NCBI GenBank assembly: GCA_027082875.1
Contig: JALWTK010000200.1
Location: forward strand, 1 to 34,204
Source: Sulfurimonas sp.
GTDB taxonomy: Bacteria > Campylobacterota > Campylobacteria > Campylobacterales > Sulfurimonadaceae
Direction: 5' to 3'
DNA: 34,204 nucleotides
The translations under genes were made by a program, and so were the position numbers. This document shows positions 25,785 through 33,945 of this stretch, in pieces. Below the pieces are notes generated by a model that was given only the letters and a program-made list of their open reading frames with translations, searched no databases and was not told the origin of the DNA. Every line of letters begins with the position of its first letter. The stretch's first letter is position 1.

Positions 25785-27629
25785 ATGCAAAACATAAAAT
25801 TTTTAGTAATTTTTTTATTTTTTACTAGTGTAGTGTTTGCTGGTAGTGTAAAGTTTGAACCCTTTATGCAAAGCCAGATATCTATAGTAGAAAAGATGGA
25901 TGATCTAAATGTTACACAAGCACAAATAGAAATACTTTTGAGTGAACAAAATAGGCTCTATGAAGATGCTATTGATGAGCTCATGATTAATAAGAAGAAG
26001 TATATTAATAATGTTACGAAGTATGAAAAAGAGATTTTTGCACTTCAAAAAATCATACAAGTGAACAGACGAGCTGGAAATACCTATGCAGTGCTTAGAG
26101 ATGAAGTGGCTCAAAAAACTTATTTACTTCTTCGCCTGCAAAATAGTATGATTAAGTCTATTCTTCTTGCACTTGATAATAACACTAAAGAGGAATTTGA
26201 AGAGTCTATAAATAAAATTATCTTAAAAAATCAAGAAGATATAACAAAACTGCTAAAAAAAGATTATAAGTACATACTCGACTTACCACCTTCAGGAAAG
26301 ATTATTATCCAAACACAGAAAAATGTACGAGATTTCTATGCAGTTGTGAATGTTAACAATGATATGATAGGCTATATTTATAAATTTGAATCAAATATGT
26401 ACCGACTCAATAAATACTCAAAGTACCATTTGATCTCTTTGGTAGTTTATGTGAACTCAATCGATATTGTTCGGGTAGTAAACCCTATTTTAGAAAATTA
26501 TGGCTTAAGTATTATGAAGCTTCTTCTTATATTGATTCTTATCGTAGTGATTTATTTTTTAAGAACTATTGTGTATGCTTCTATCGAAAAGTATATCTTA
26601 ACGATTAGTTTACTTCAAGAGTACTCTGTAGAGATTAGCACAAAAATCAAAAAACCTATAGAAATACTTATTATATTTATTAATGTCAATATGCTTATTT
26701 ATGTCTATAATGATTTTAGTTCTATAGAATCGATTTCTCGAATTTTTAATATGATGTATGGATTTATATTTACATTTATCATCTATCAAATTGTCAATGC
26801 AGTAGCATCAATCCGTTTAATTAAGGTGAGTAATAGCTCTTCTAATGTAAAAAATGATCTTGTCAATGTTGGTATAAAAATCATAAATTTTATTATTGTG
26901 ATCATTGGACTACTTATCATGCTGTTTTTTGCAGGAGTAAATCTTACTGCAGTCCTCTCTGGTCTTGGTATAGGTGGTTTCGCTGTTGCTTTTGCTGCTA
27001 AAGATACTATTAGTAATTTCTTTGGAACACTCTCTATCCTCTTTAGCGATGTTTTCTCTCAAGGAGATTGGATAGAAATTGATGGGCACGAAGGAGTAGT
27101 TGTTGAGGTAGGACTTCGTGTAACAACTATCCGAACTTTTGATAATGCACTCATTGCGATTCCAAATGGAACCTTTGCAAGTAAAGAGGTGAAAAACTGG
27201 AATAAACGAATACTTGGACGTCGTATAAAAATGCAGATTGGTGTCAAATATGATTCAAAAAGTGTAGATATAAAAAATGCAGTAGAGCAGATACGCACGA
27301 TGCTGGATAAACACTCTGGAATAGCAACTAAAGCGACAAAGTATCAACATCATAAATATAATAGTCATATTGCTAAACTTGTCTCAAAAGATGATTTAGA
27401 AGGTGTAAAAAATAATCTTTTGGTTTATCTAGACTCATTTGGAGACTCTAGTATTAATATATTAATCTACTGTTTTACAAAGTCAGTGAAATGGGATGAG
27501 TGGCTTGATACCAAACAAGATGTAATGCATAAAATAATGGAGATATTAGAACGCAATAACTTAGAGTTTGCCTTCCCTTCTCTCTCTGTTTATAATGAAT
27601 CAATATCACTTCCAAAGGAAAAAATATGA
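25785..27629 (+). CDS. MscS-family mechanosensitive channel with large periplasmic domain
   Basis: The 614-residue protein has a signal peptide (residues 1-19), then a periplasmic region rich in coiled-coil pattern to about residue 235. Around five membrane helices follow. The pore helix and beta domain are recognisable: LTAVLSGLGIGGFAVAFAAKD near residue 386-406, then FSQGDWIEIDGHEGVVVEVG and ALIAIPNGTF. This is an MscK/YnaI-like layout, not the small 3-helix MscS. Such channels open under membrane tension to release solutes. AAAGGA lies nine bases before the ATG. It ends with a four-base ATGA overlap with ywbE, and 13 bp separate it from the NACHT gene. Confidence 0.9.
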   Translation: MQNIKFLVIFLFFTSVVFAGSVKFEPFMQSQISIVEKMDDLNVTQAQIEILLSEQNRLYEDAIDELMINKKKYINNVTKYEKEIFALQKIIQVNRRAGNTYAVLRDEVAQKTYLLLRLQNSMIKSILLALDNNTKEEFEESINKIILKNQEDITKLLKKDYKYILDLPPSGKIIIQTQKNVRDFYAVVNVNNDMIGYIYKFESNMYRLNKYSKYHLISLVVYVNSIDIVRVVNPILENYGLSIMKLLLILILIVVIYFLRTIVYASIEKYILTISLLQEYSVEISTKIKKPIEILIIFINVNMLIYVYNDFSSIESISRIFNMMYGFIFTFIIYQIVNAVASIRLIKVSNSSSNVKNDLVNVGIKIINFIIVIIGLLIMLFFAGVNLTAVLSGLGIGGFAVAFAAKDTISNFFGTLSILFSDVFSQGDWIEIDGHEGVVVEVGLRVTTIRTFDNALIAIPNGTFASKEVKNWNKRILGRRIKMQIGVKYDSKSVDIKNAVEQIRTMLDKHSGIATKATKYQHHKYNSHIAKLVSKDDLEGVKNNLLVYLDSFGDSSINILIYCFTKSVKWDEWLDTKQDVMHKIMEILERNNLEFAFPSLSVYNESISLPKEKI

Positions 27630-27820
27630 AAGACGGTACAAAAAGAGCAGATATAAAACATGGAGATTCTGTAGCAATAGTACTCAAGAAGGATCAAGAC
27701 ACAGGATACTTAACAGATGGTATAGTAAGAGATCTTTTGACAAAGTCGCCTTCTCATCCTCATGGTATTAAAGTACGTTTGATGAGTGGGGAAGTGGGAC
27801 GAGTAAAAGAGATTTACTAA
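27626..27820 (+). CDS. ywbE: YwbE family protein
   Basis: The 64-residue protein matches the YwbE (DUF2196) family over its whole length, with the typical RADIKHGDSVAIVLKKDQ, TGYLTDGIVRDLLT and SHPHGIKVRLMSGEVGRV stretches. The family function is not established; a small beta-barrel that may bind nucleic acid is a common expectation. It overlaps the MscS-family gene by four bases and precedes pyk by nine, so it is translated within that operon. The short length is normal for the family. Confidence 0.85.
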   Translation: MKDGTKRADIKHGDSVAIVLKKDQDTGYLTDGIVRDLLTKSPSHPHGIKVRLMSGEVGRVKEIY

Positions 27821-27829
27821 AGGTTATTA

Positions 27830-29263
27830 ATGAAAAAAAGAACAAAAATTGTAGCAACTATTGGGCCTGCTTCGGACTCCCTAGATATGCTAGTAGGACT
27901 TATAAACGCAGGAGTGAATGTTTTTAGACTTAACTTCTCTCATGGTACTTATGAGCAACATCGTATAGTTTTAGAGAGGATTCATGAAGCTATGAAGCTT
28001 ACAGGTCTTGTTGTTGGGGTTCTTCAAGATATAAGTGGTCCTAAGATTCGTATAGGAGAGCTCAAAGAGAGTTTTTCCCTCAAAGAGAATGATACTATTA
28101 ATTTTATACGTGAGCATATCGTTGGAAAAAAGTTGACAGATAGTGAGTATGAAGTGAGTATAAACTATCCTGAAATTTTAGCACAGTTAGCTATTGGTGA
28201 CTATATCTATCTTTATGATGGAATTATTCGTACTCAAGTAGTGAGTATAGATGAGGTAGGTGTAAAAGTTGTTGTAGAAAACCAAGGCTTGCTCTCTTCA
28301 AAGAAAGGTGTGAACTTTCCAAACACTAGACTAGGAGTAGATGTCCTCACTGCAAAAGATAGAAAAGATATAGCTTGGGGTGTAAAAAACGGTGTAGACT
28401 TTATGGCTATCTCTTTTGTACAAACTGCAGATGATATGATAAACGCGAGAGCTATACTTAAGAGTCTTGGTGGTAAGCAAAATCTTATTGCGAAGATAGA
28501 AAAGTTTGATGCTATAGAAAACATAGATGCTATACTTGAACATAGTGATGGTCTTATGGTAGCTCGTGGAGACCTCGGAATAGAAGTGCCATACTATGAA
28601 GTGCCTAATATCCAGAAGATGCTTATCCGTAAAGCTAATGCTGCTTGTAAACCTGTTATAACTGCGACACAGATGCTACTCTCTATGACAACAAATGAAC
28701 GAGCGACACGAGCAGAGATAAGTGACATTGCTAATGCTGTGATGGATGGAACAGATGCTGTGATGCTCTCTGAAGAGAGTGCAGTGGGTGTACATCCTAT
28801 CTTAGCCGTTAAAACTATGTCCAATACTATAAGTGAGACAGAAAAGCTTTATAAATATAATCGTTATGAAGGTTTTGTGAAAAATGATAGTGGTGATACA
28901 ATTAGTGAGTCTGCAGTGAGACTCTCTTGTGACTTGGATACTAAGGGTATCTTCGCTATTACTTCTTCAGGTTCAAGTGCAAGAAAACTAGCTCGTTACA
29001 AGCCGAAAAAAACGATCTATGCTGTTACTCATGATGAGAGTGTTCGCTCTCAGATGACTCTCTCTTGGGGTGTTATCCCTCTTATGTCAGTAAAGAAAGA
29101 GAGTTTAGGAGAAATTTTGGAAGTATTAATGAGTAGAGGTCTAAAAAATGGCTCAGTAAGTCGAGAAAACTCTTACATACTCACTGCCGGAGATCCAATA
29201 GGAAAAGCAGGCACGACAAATATGATAAGGGTTATTTCAAAAGAAGATATGCAACTTTTTTAA
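27830..29263 (+). CDS. pyk: pyruvate kinase
   Basis: The 477-residue protein begins KKRTKIVATIGPAS, as pyruvate kinases do. It carries the family signature IAKIEKFDAIENIDAIL, the substrate loop PNTRLGVDVLTAKDRKD, and the active-site helix TATQMLLSMTTNERATRAE with DGTDAVMLSEESAVG. It converts phosphoenolpyruvate and ADP to pyruvate and ATP in the cytoplasm. Domains A and B and the C-terminal allosteric domain (about 345-477) are all present. AAAGG lies before the ATG. It ends the plus-strand run; the stop codon falls in a palindrome shared with the convergent pgpA-like gene. Confidence 0.96.
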   Translation: MKKRTKIVATIGPASDSLDMLVGLINAGVNVFRLNFSHGTYEQHRIVLERIHEAMKLTGLVVGVLQDISGPKIRIGELKESFSLKENDTINFIREHIVGKKLTDSEYEVSINYPEILAQLAIGDYIYLYDGIIRTQVVSIDEVGVKVVVENQGLLSSKKGVNFPNTRLGVDVLTAKDRKDIAWGVKNGVDFMAISFVQTADDMINARAILKSLGGKQNLIAKIEKFDAIENIDAILEHSDGLMVARGDLGIEVPYYEVPNIQKMLIRKANAACKPVITATQMLLSMTTNERATRAEISDIANAVMDGTDAVMLSEESAVGVHPILAVKTMSNTISETEKLYKYNRYEGFVKNDSGDTISESAVRLSCDLDTKGIFAITSSGSSARKLARYKPKKTIYAVTHDESVRSQMTLSWGVIPLMSVKKESLGEILEVLMSRGLKNGSVSRENSYILTAGDPIGKAGTTNMIRVISKEDMQLF

Positions 29264-29278
29264 GTGTTTAACACTTAA
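29260..29278. terminator. palindrome between convergent genes, weak terminator candidate
   Basis: TTAAGTGT-TTA-ACACTTAA is a perfect 8-bp inverted repeat in the gap between the pyk stop and the convergent gene. It is A/T-rich and lacks a clear T-run on either exit side, so it may only act weakly as a bidirectional terminator. Confidence 0.35.
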
Positions 29279-29739
29279 AGAGCTGCTTGAAGTTGTACAT
29301 AAACTTGCCAAAGAGCAGAGCTAGAGATTCCTGCAGCTGCTCCAGCTATAATCGCTGAGGCTATAATACCTACCCCTCCTTTAATATTTTTTTTCACACG
29401 ACCAATAACTGAGATCTTAGTAATCATAAAGAAGATAAAAAATACAAAAGAGAGTAGAGCTTGTATAAAAAAACCATTTTCAAAGGTGAAAATTTCTTTT
29501 ATTTCAACACCAAAGGCAGGAGCAATGCTTAGTGCAAACCAGAGTCCAACAAAAGAGTTTATCACTACCCCTTTGCTAGTAAAACTTGCATCTATATTTA
29601 TTTTGTTATTGATAGTTTTAATAGCTAATATACTGAGAAGAAGTGTCGCTAAAAAGAGTGTTTCCTCATCAAAATAGATAAGAATGCTAAGTCCACTTAG
29701 AAGTGAAAGCAGTGTTATTAGGATGGTTTTACTATTCAT
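29275..29739 (-). CDS. PgpA-like membrane protein lacking the catalytic acidic residues
   Basis: The 154-residue protein aligns by eye with phosphatidylglycerophosphatase A: VVINSFVGLWFAL (58-70) for V-x-D-E-x-x-G-M-W, and VIGRVKKNIKGGVGIIASAIIAG (101-123) for the W-x-D-R-N-x-x-G-G-x-G-I-M-x-D-D-x-x-A-G block. The position and order after ispDF, cemR and the sulfurylase-like gene match C. jejuni pgpA (Cj1610). The acidic residues are all replaced: Asp-Glu by Asn61-Ser62, Asp by Met95, Asp by Lys106 and the Asp-Asp pair by Ser118-Ala119. It has about four membrane segments. I expect no phosphatase activity. The gene starts 13 bp after the preceding gene. Confidence 0.72.
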   Translation of the reverse strand: MNSKTILITLLSLLSGLSILIYFDEETLFLATLLLSILAIKTINNKINIDASFTSKGVVINSFVGLWFALSIAPAFGVEIKEIFTFENGFFIQALLSFVFFIFFMITKISVIGRVKKNIKGGVGIIASAIIAGAAAGISSSALWQVYVQLQAAL

Positions 29740-29752
29740 ATCTTTTAAAATC

Positions 29753-30943
29753 CTATGTAAGTGATGTTGTTTGGTAGAGCTTCATAAGCTCAATATAAAA
29801 ATCTTTCTCTGAGTGTTCCTCTAAAAGACCTTTAGTGGCGAAAGTATCATAGTAGATTTTCTCTAAGTTTTTAAATCTATTTGGATAAAGTTTAGAGAGT
29901 AAAAAAGCACTAATCTGTTTTCGCATCAAAACTGCAGGGGGTAAAATACCCGCTTCAAGAAGTTGTAAAATAGAATCAGCATGATAAGAGATTTGATGGT
30001 GCTGACCATGTGGGCAAGTATTTTTACTTACAAGTGTCGTACACTGATCACAGTAAACATACTCACTTGCTATACGAATCTCGATATCGATCCCTGTAAC
30101 TTTGTCTATTATAGACTTGTTAGAGTTACAGTCATAGAACATACCAAGGCCAGCATGATTTCTTCCAACTGTAAGTCTATCACAGCCATAGTTTTTTGCA
30201 ACTATTGCATCGATGATGATCTCATTGTAACCGGCAAATATATAGCTGTTTTCCAAGGGAACAATAACTACACGGTTTTTTGGTAGGAAGTTATTGACAA
30301 AAAATTCTAAAGATTCGTAACGGAGATTGTAACTTAAATTGGCACTTTCATAAGGTTTGAGTAAGAAGATGACTAAAAGATCAGTAGCATCAAGAGCTTG
30401 TCTTATAAGACGCTCATGCCCTCGGTGTAGAGGGTTTGCTGCCATAACAAGAGCAGATGTGTGTTTTGCATCAACTGCTTTTTTTGCATTTAAAATATTT
30501 ATCTTATTTTTGTTTGGGCTATTGTCTGTAAGTACATAGCTCCCACTAACAGCCCATTTTCCAAGTCGTTTTATCGTAGCTTGAACACCAGGGTGTGTAA
30601 GATCATCAGTCCCATAGATATGTTTTACTCGTTCACTTGGATCGATTTGAAATGTTTCATCTACAATAAGTGTAGCAAAAAGTTTATCTTCACAGATAAT
30701 ATCTACACTCTCTTCTTTTTCTAAAGAACAAAGTGTCTCTTCATTTCTTTTTCCAGATGGGGCTAGGATAAAAGGAAAAGGAAAAGACTTTCCGTGAATA
30801 AGACCAGTTTGTAGTATCTCTTGTGAACCCTTTTCACACATGAGCTTTGTGACAGGTGCTAAAAGTCCATCAGAAACTAGTTCTAAAGCTGAAGCAGCCT
30901 CTTTATCTATAAAGAGTGTTTTATTTTTTCTTGACGATGTCAT
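29753..30943 (-). CDS. ATP-sulfurylase-like nucleotidyltransferase with altered active site
   Basis: The 396-residue protein has the ATP-sulfurylase plan: an N-terminal PUA-like part (1-150) and the nucleotidyltransferase domain with NPLHRGHE (170-177), VGRNHAG (259-265) and a Cys/His cluster YCDQC (297-301) with CPHGQHH (310-316). True enzymes read Q-x-R-N-P for the sulfate-binding site, VGRDHAG and S-G-T-x-x-R. Here the sites are MAANP, VGRNHAG and ISYHADS. The HxGH nucleotide motif is kept. It may transfer adenylate to another substrate, or only bind nucleotide. It overlaps the regulator gene by 23 bases. Its homologue in C. jejuni (Cj1609) is annotated as a sulfate adenylyltransferase. 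Confidence 0.75.
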   Translation of the reverse strand: MTSSRKNKTLFIDKEAASALELVSDGLLAPVTKLMCEKGSQEILQTGLIHGKSFPFPFILAPSGKRNEETLCSLEKEESVDIICEDKLFATLIVDETFQIDPSERVKHIYGTDDLTHPGVQATIKRLGKWAVSGSYVLTDNSPNKNKINILNAKKAVDAKHTSALVMAANPLHRGHERLIRQALDATDLLVIFLLKPYESANLSYNLRYESLEFFVNNFLPKNRVVIVPLENSYIFAGYNEIIIDAIVAKNYGCDRLTVGRNHAGLGMFYDCNSNKSIIDKVTGIDIEIRIASEYVYCDQCTTLVSKNTCPHGQHHQISYHADSILQLLEAGILPPAVLMRKQISAFLLSKLYPNRFKNLEKIYYDTFATKGLLEEHSEKDFYIELMKLYQTTSLT

Positions 30944-31808
30944 ATTTTTTTCGCTTTTCCCATAAGCTCTTACGGCTTATGCCTAGTTTTTTACTTAGCT
31001 CTGTATCTGGATACTTGTCTTGATAGTTAAGCACTATAAACTTTACATAATCTTCTATAGGTAAGATTTCACCCTTATCAAAGACATTATTTTCATTTTG
31101 AATCTCAATAACAGGATACTCAACATCCTCAAGCTTATCACTACTCGCAACAATCACTTGACGACCTTTAATCAAGTCACAAAATGTTTTTTTATCAGCT
31201 TTTTTAAGTGTTTGATAGTCTATGATGTAAATAAGTGTATTTTGCGGTAAAGAGCTTACTTCGCTAAGACTTTTTGGATCACTAAGTGTGACAAAATGCA
31301 TTGGTAAGTCTTTAGACTGTGCATATTCAAACGCGAAGGCATCAGCATGCTTTTGAAATCCAGAACTAATAAAAAGAGGAAGTTCAATAGCATCAATATT
31401 CTGTTCATGCTGAGCATTGATAAAGGTATGTTTGAGGTACTTCTCATAAGCACTATTTCTACGTTTGAGCTTTTCATAGTCTTGATAGTGGTTGATCTTT
31501 CGTACAAGTTCTTCAATCATAAATGGCTTCATGATATAGTCTTTAGCACCAGCGGCAAGAGGTTTTGAGACTGTGTCGTTACTTATGTATGAAACCATAA
31601 GAATAACGATAGAACTTTTAAAAGTTTCAACCACAGGAATAAAATCTTGACCATTTATGTTTGTAGAGAGAAGTACTACATCATAGTTGTTACTACGAAT
31701 AGCATCTTTAGTAGATGTACACATCTCACATATATGCCCTTGCTCACCAAGTTTTGTTGCGATGCTCTGTGCGAGGTAGACTTCATTTTCGATTATTAGT
31801 ATTTTCAT
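30921..31808 (-). CDS. cemR: CemR/HP1021-type atypical response regulator
   Basis: The 295-residue protein has a receiver-like domain (1-120) whose phosphoacceptor position is Ser48 in VVLLSTNI, so it cannot be phosphorylated in the usual way; MKPF is kept. A middle region (120-245) is followed by a Fis-type helix-turn-helix (about 250-290, YVKFIVLNYQDKYP and ELSKKLGISRKSLWEKRKKYD). This matches HP1021 of H. pylori and CemR (Cj1608) of C. jejuni, orphan regulators that bind oriC, respond to redox and control energy genes. Gene order with ispDF and the sulfurylase-like gene agrees. The frame has an upstream TTG at 31826 without a ribosome binding site; I take the ATG at 31808. Cys27 and Cys30 form a CxxC-like pair. 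Confidence 0.82.
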   Translation of the reverse strand: MKILIIENEVYLAQSIATKLGEQGHICEMCTSTKDAIRSNNYDVVLLSTNINGQDFIPVVETFKSSIVILMVSYISNDTVSKPLAAGAKDYIMKPFMIEELVRKINHYQDYEKLKRRNSAYEKYLKHTFINAQHEQNIDAIELPLFISSGFQKHADAFAFEYAQSKDLPMHFVTLSDPKSLSEVSSLPQNTLIYIIDYQTLKKADKKTFCDLIKGRQVIVASSDKLEDVEYPVIEIQNENNVFDKGEILPIEDYVKFIVLNYQDKYPDTELSKKLGISRKSLWEKRKKYDIVKKK

Positions 31809-31813
31809 GTATA

Positions 31814-32932
31814 TTATTTTTTCCAATTATAGTATTTTAAGTTTGCATTTGAGGTGACTGCTACACCCTCTTCTCGACCGATAAACCCTAGCTTTTCTGT
31901 TGTTGTTGCTTTGACATTGACACGACTCATATCTATCTTTAGGAGAGAGGCTATTGTCTCTCTCATCTGGCGTTTATATTTGCCAATACGAGGTTTTTGT
32001 GCTGCTATGGTAACATCTACATTGATGATGATAAAGCCAAAATTGTGTAGTTTAGTTACAACTACCTTGAGTAGCTCTTTAGAGTCTATGCCTTTATATT
32101 TAGCATCATTATCAGGAAAGAGCATACCTATGTCACCCATTCCCGCAGCACCCAGTAGGGCATCTATGAGAGAGTGTAGGGCTACATCCCCATCACTATG
32201 TGCTAAAAAGCCAAAGTCAGACTCTATCTTAACGCCACCAAGCCACATAGTCCCCTCTATGTCAAAAGCATGAACATCATAACCGTTACCACTTAGGGTG
32301 TCAGTTGATGGAGCTTCAAGACAAGGGATTTTATTTAAGTCATGGATATAAGTTATTTTGTGAGCATCTTCTTCACCGAGGATAAAACTACGCTCTCCTC
32401 CATTTGCGATAATGGCACTACTTTCATCAGTAAACTCTTCACTTGTTTGAAGTGCAGACTTTAAAGCACAAACGCGAGAGAGTTGAGGAGTCTGTATGCG
32501 TTTTACCTTTTCTCTATCTATAGTTTCATTTTCATATACTATAGTGTCAGTTACTCTGAGGTAAGGCACGACAGAATCACTTTTTCCTTGCTCACTAAGG
32601 ATAGCATCTAATAAAGTAGTGCTAATACAAGCACGAGCAATGTCACTTACAAGAACATATTCACTTTTGACAAATGTAAGTGCATTCTTGAGTGACTGCT
32701 GCCGAGTGTTACCACCCTTGACAAATCTATATGAAGCATAGTTTTGCATAAAAGGCATTTCATCTTCAGTACAAACGATAATTATCTCATCAAATTTTTG
32801 AGTTTTTTCTAAGTTTTGTGCTACAAAATGCCACAAAGGTGTGTGGTTTATACGCAACCAGTGCTTTTTTACACCCATCTCAAAACGGCTAGAACTACCA
32901 GCTGACAGTAGTACAAGTGATAATTTCGACAA
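31814..32932 (-). CDS. ispDF: bifunctional IspD/IspF enzyme of isoprenoid synthesis
   Basis: The 372-residue protein joins two MEP-pathway enzymes. Residues 1-215 are the IspD cytidylyltransferase, with LVLLSAGSSSRF at the nucleotide site. Residues about 218-372 are IspF (2-C-methyl-D-erythritol 2,4-cyclodiphosphate synthase), with GYDVHAF giving the metal ligands and SDGDVALHSLIDALLGA and GDIGMLFPD. The fusion is characteristic of Campylobacterota. It makes isoprenoid precursors in the cytoplasm. The start is TTG at 32932, preceded by AGGGAG at seven bases. The upstream TATAAT promoter probably serves ispDF, cemR and the next two genes. Confidence 0.95.
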   Translation of the reverse strand: MSKLSLVLLSAGSSSRFEMGVKKHWLRINHTPLWHFVAQNLEKTQKFDEIIIVCTEDEMPFMQNYASYRFVKGGNTRQQSLKNALTFVKSEYVLVSDIARACISTTLLDAILSEQGKSDSVVPYLRVTDTIVYENETIDREKVKRIQTPQLSRVCALKSALQTSEEFTDESSAIIANGGERSFILGEEDAHKITYIHDLNKIPCLEAPSTDTLSGNGYDVHAFDIEGTMWLGGVKIESDFGFLAHSDGDVALHSLIDALLGAAGMGDIGMLFPDNDAKYKGIDSKELLKVVVTKLHNFGFIIINVDVTIAAQKPRIGKYKRQMRETIASLLKIDMSRVNVKATTTEKLGFIGREEGVAVTSNANLKYYNWKK

Positions 32933-32964
32933 AAAGATACTCCCTAGCTTAAATGTGTTACGAA

Positions 32965-32970
32965 ATTATA
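32965..32970 (-). promoter_or_regulatory. -10 element of the ispDF operon
   Basis: On the minus strand the sequence reads TATAAT in GTGTATAATTTC, 32 bases upstream of the ispDF TTG. No clear -35 is visible, as is usual for this group. Confidence 0.5.
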
Positions 32971-33025
32971 CACATAAAAGACTTTTACAATCTTAAATGA
33001 AAGAAGTCTATTAATAGAGATTGAA

Positions 33026-33091
33026 ATGATATTTGCATATTTTATTGGTGGTTTTTTAGCAGATAGAAAAATTAAGAAAAAGCATAACTAA
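33026..33091 (+). CDS. possible 21-residue membrane micro-protein
   Basis: The frame encodes 21 residues: a short hydrophobic segment (IFAYFIGGFLA) followed by a strongly basic tail. AGAG lies about six bases before the ATG, which is weak. It lies alone between the ispDF promoter and a convergent gene whose 3' end it overlaps by four bases. The hydrophobic-plus-basic layout is that of many small membrane proteins, but a chance frame of this length is common. Confidence 0.3.
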   Translation: MIFAYFIGGFLADRKIKKKHN

Positions 33092-33540
33092 GAAATATTC
33101 TCTTTTTTGTAGAGAGAATAGCAATAACTAGTGCCAATTAGTAATATAATAATATCAATTTTATCAAATGCAAAGATGAACCAACTAGTTGTAAAAATCA
33201 AATAGAGTAAAATTAATAATTTTATAGATTTTCTTTTGAGCTTTAGAGTAAAAGTAGATATTAGTGACTGATCCCAAATGAATAGTTTATTAAGAACACT
33301 CTTTGGCACAAATAATAGAACTATACCGATAAGAGTAAAAGATGCTGTAAATATGACAGCTTGCAACTTTGGAGTAAATGCTGAAGTAACAACACCATTG
33401 ACTGTAATTGTTGATTCGGGGTCAAGTAATAGCATGCTAAAGTTCAATAGAAGAAATCCACCAACTAAGATGAATAGCACACCCATAAAACGCAAACCTT
33501 TACGAAACCGTTTCATCTGTTTGAATTGTGAAGTATTCAT
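33088..33540 (-). CDS. hypothetical membrane protein
   Basis: The 150-residue protein has a basic N terminus (MKRFRKGLRF) and four hydrophobic segments at about 18-38, 60-82, 105-122 and 124-140. I do not recognise a family. The stretch between segments 1 and 2 (DPESTITVNGVVTSAF) would be outside the membrane. The start is the ATG at 33540, with GGAGAA before it on the minus strand. It stands alone, convergent to the micro-ORF at 33026. Confidence 0.6.
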   Translation of the reverse strand: MNTSQFKQMKRFRKGLRFMGVLFILVGGFLLLNFSMLLLDPESTITVNGVVTSAFTPKLQAVIFTASFTLIGIVLLFVPKSVLNKLFIWDQSLISTFTLKLKRKSIKLLILLYLIFTTSWFIFAFDKIDIIILLIGTSYCYSLYKKENIS

Positions 33541-33885
33541 GTTCTTCTCCTACTTGTTATGCCTAGTTTTAATCTCAATGTTTATAAGTTTAACGAATAG
33601 TGTATAAATATAGACTGATTGGTATTTATTCTTTTATTTGCATTGATTCTAATTGACAACAGCTTACTATTAAAGTAGAATAGAAGAGACTTAAACCTAT
33701 AGAACAGTTAAAGTAATGTACGAGAGTGCTTCAGGATTTAATGTTGAAAAAAAAGTTCTTTTAACTGAGAAAACCACTGTGGCATAAAACTTCAAAAACC
33801 TTTTATAACTATAATTTCAAACACTAAAAAAGATGTCCACTCTTTTGCAGAGCAAATTTGTAAGAGTAACTAGGAGCTATAATTT
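33541..33885. other. gap without a clear gene; possible gene remnant
   Basis: No full gene is seen. Positions 33716-33787 (plus) hold a 23-codon frame, and 33769-33870 hold a second frame of 33 codons without a start, ending CKSN. Their codon use looks like coding sequence. Joining them near 33770 with a frameshift gives one peptide, so this may be the remains of a small gene. The stretch 33541-33715 is A/T-rich and holds nothing I can name beyond the promoter area of the minus-strand gene. Confidence 0.3.
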
Positions 33886-33945
33886 ATGAATATTAATTTT
33901 AAGATTTTACAAGAGGATATACCTGCATGGGTATATAAAGAATGA
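33886..33945 (+). CDS. possible 19-residue leader peptide
   Basis: AGGAG lies nine bases before the ATG and the frame encodes 19 residues ending in WVYKE. Its TGA overlaps the start of the next gene (ATGATG) by four bases, a layout that often couples translation. TATAAT sits just before the ATG, so the promoter and ribosome binding site overlap, which weakens the case. Confidence 0.35.
   Translation: MNINFKILQEDIPAWVYKE

Noticed and set aside
31809-31826. TTG start for the CemR-type regulator
   Set aside because: No Shine-Dalgarno sequence precedes it, and the receiver fold begins at the MKIL of the ATG at 31808.
31854-32273. 139-codon plus-strand frame opposite ispDF
   Set aside because: It is fully antisense to the IspF domain, Ser/Pro-rich, and without a ribosome binding site.
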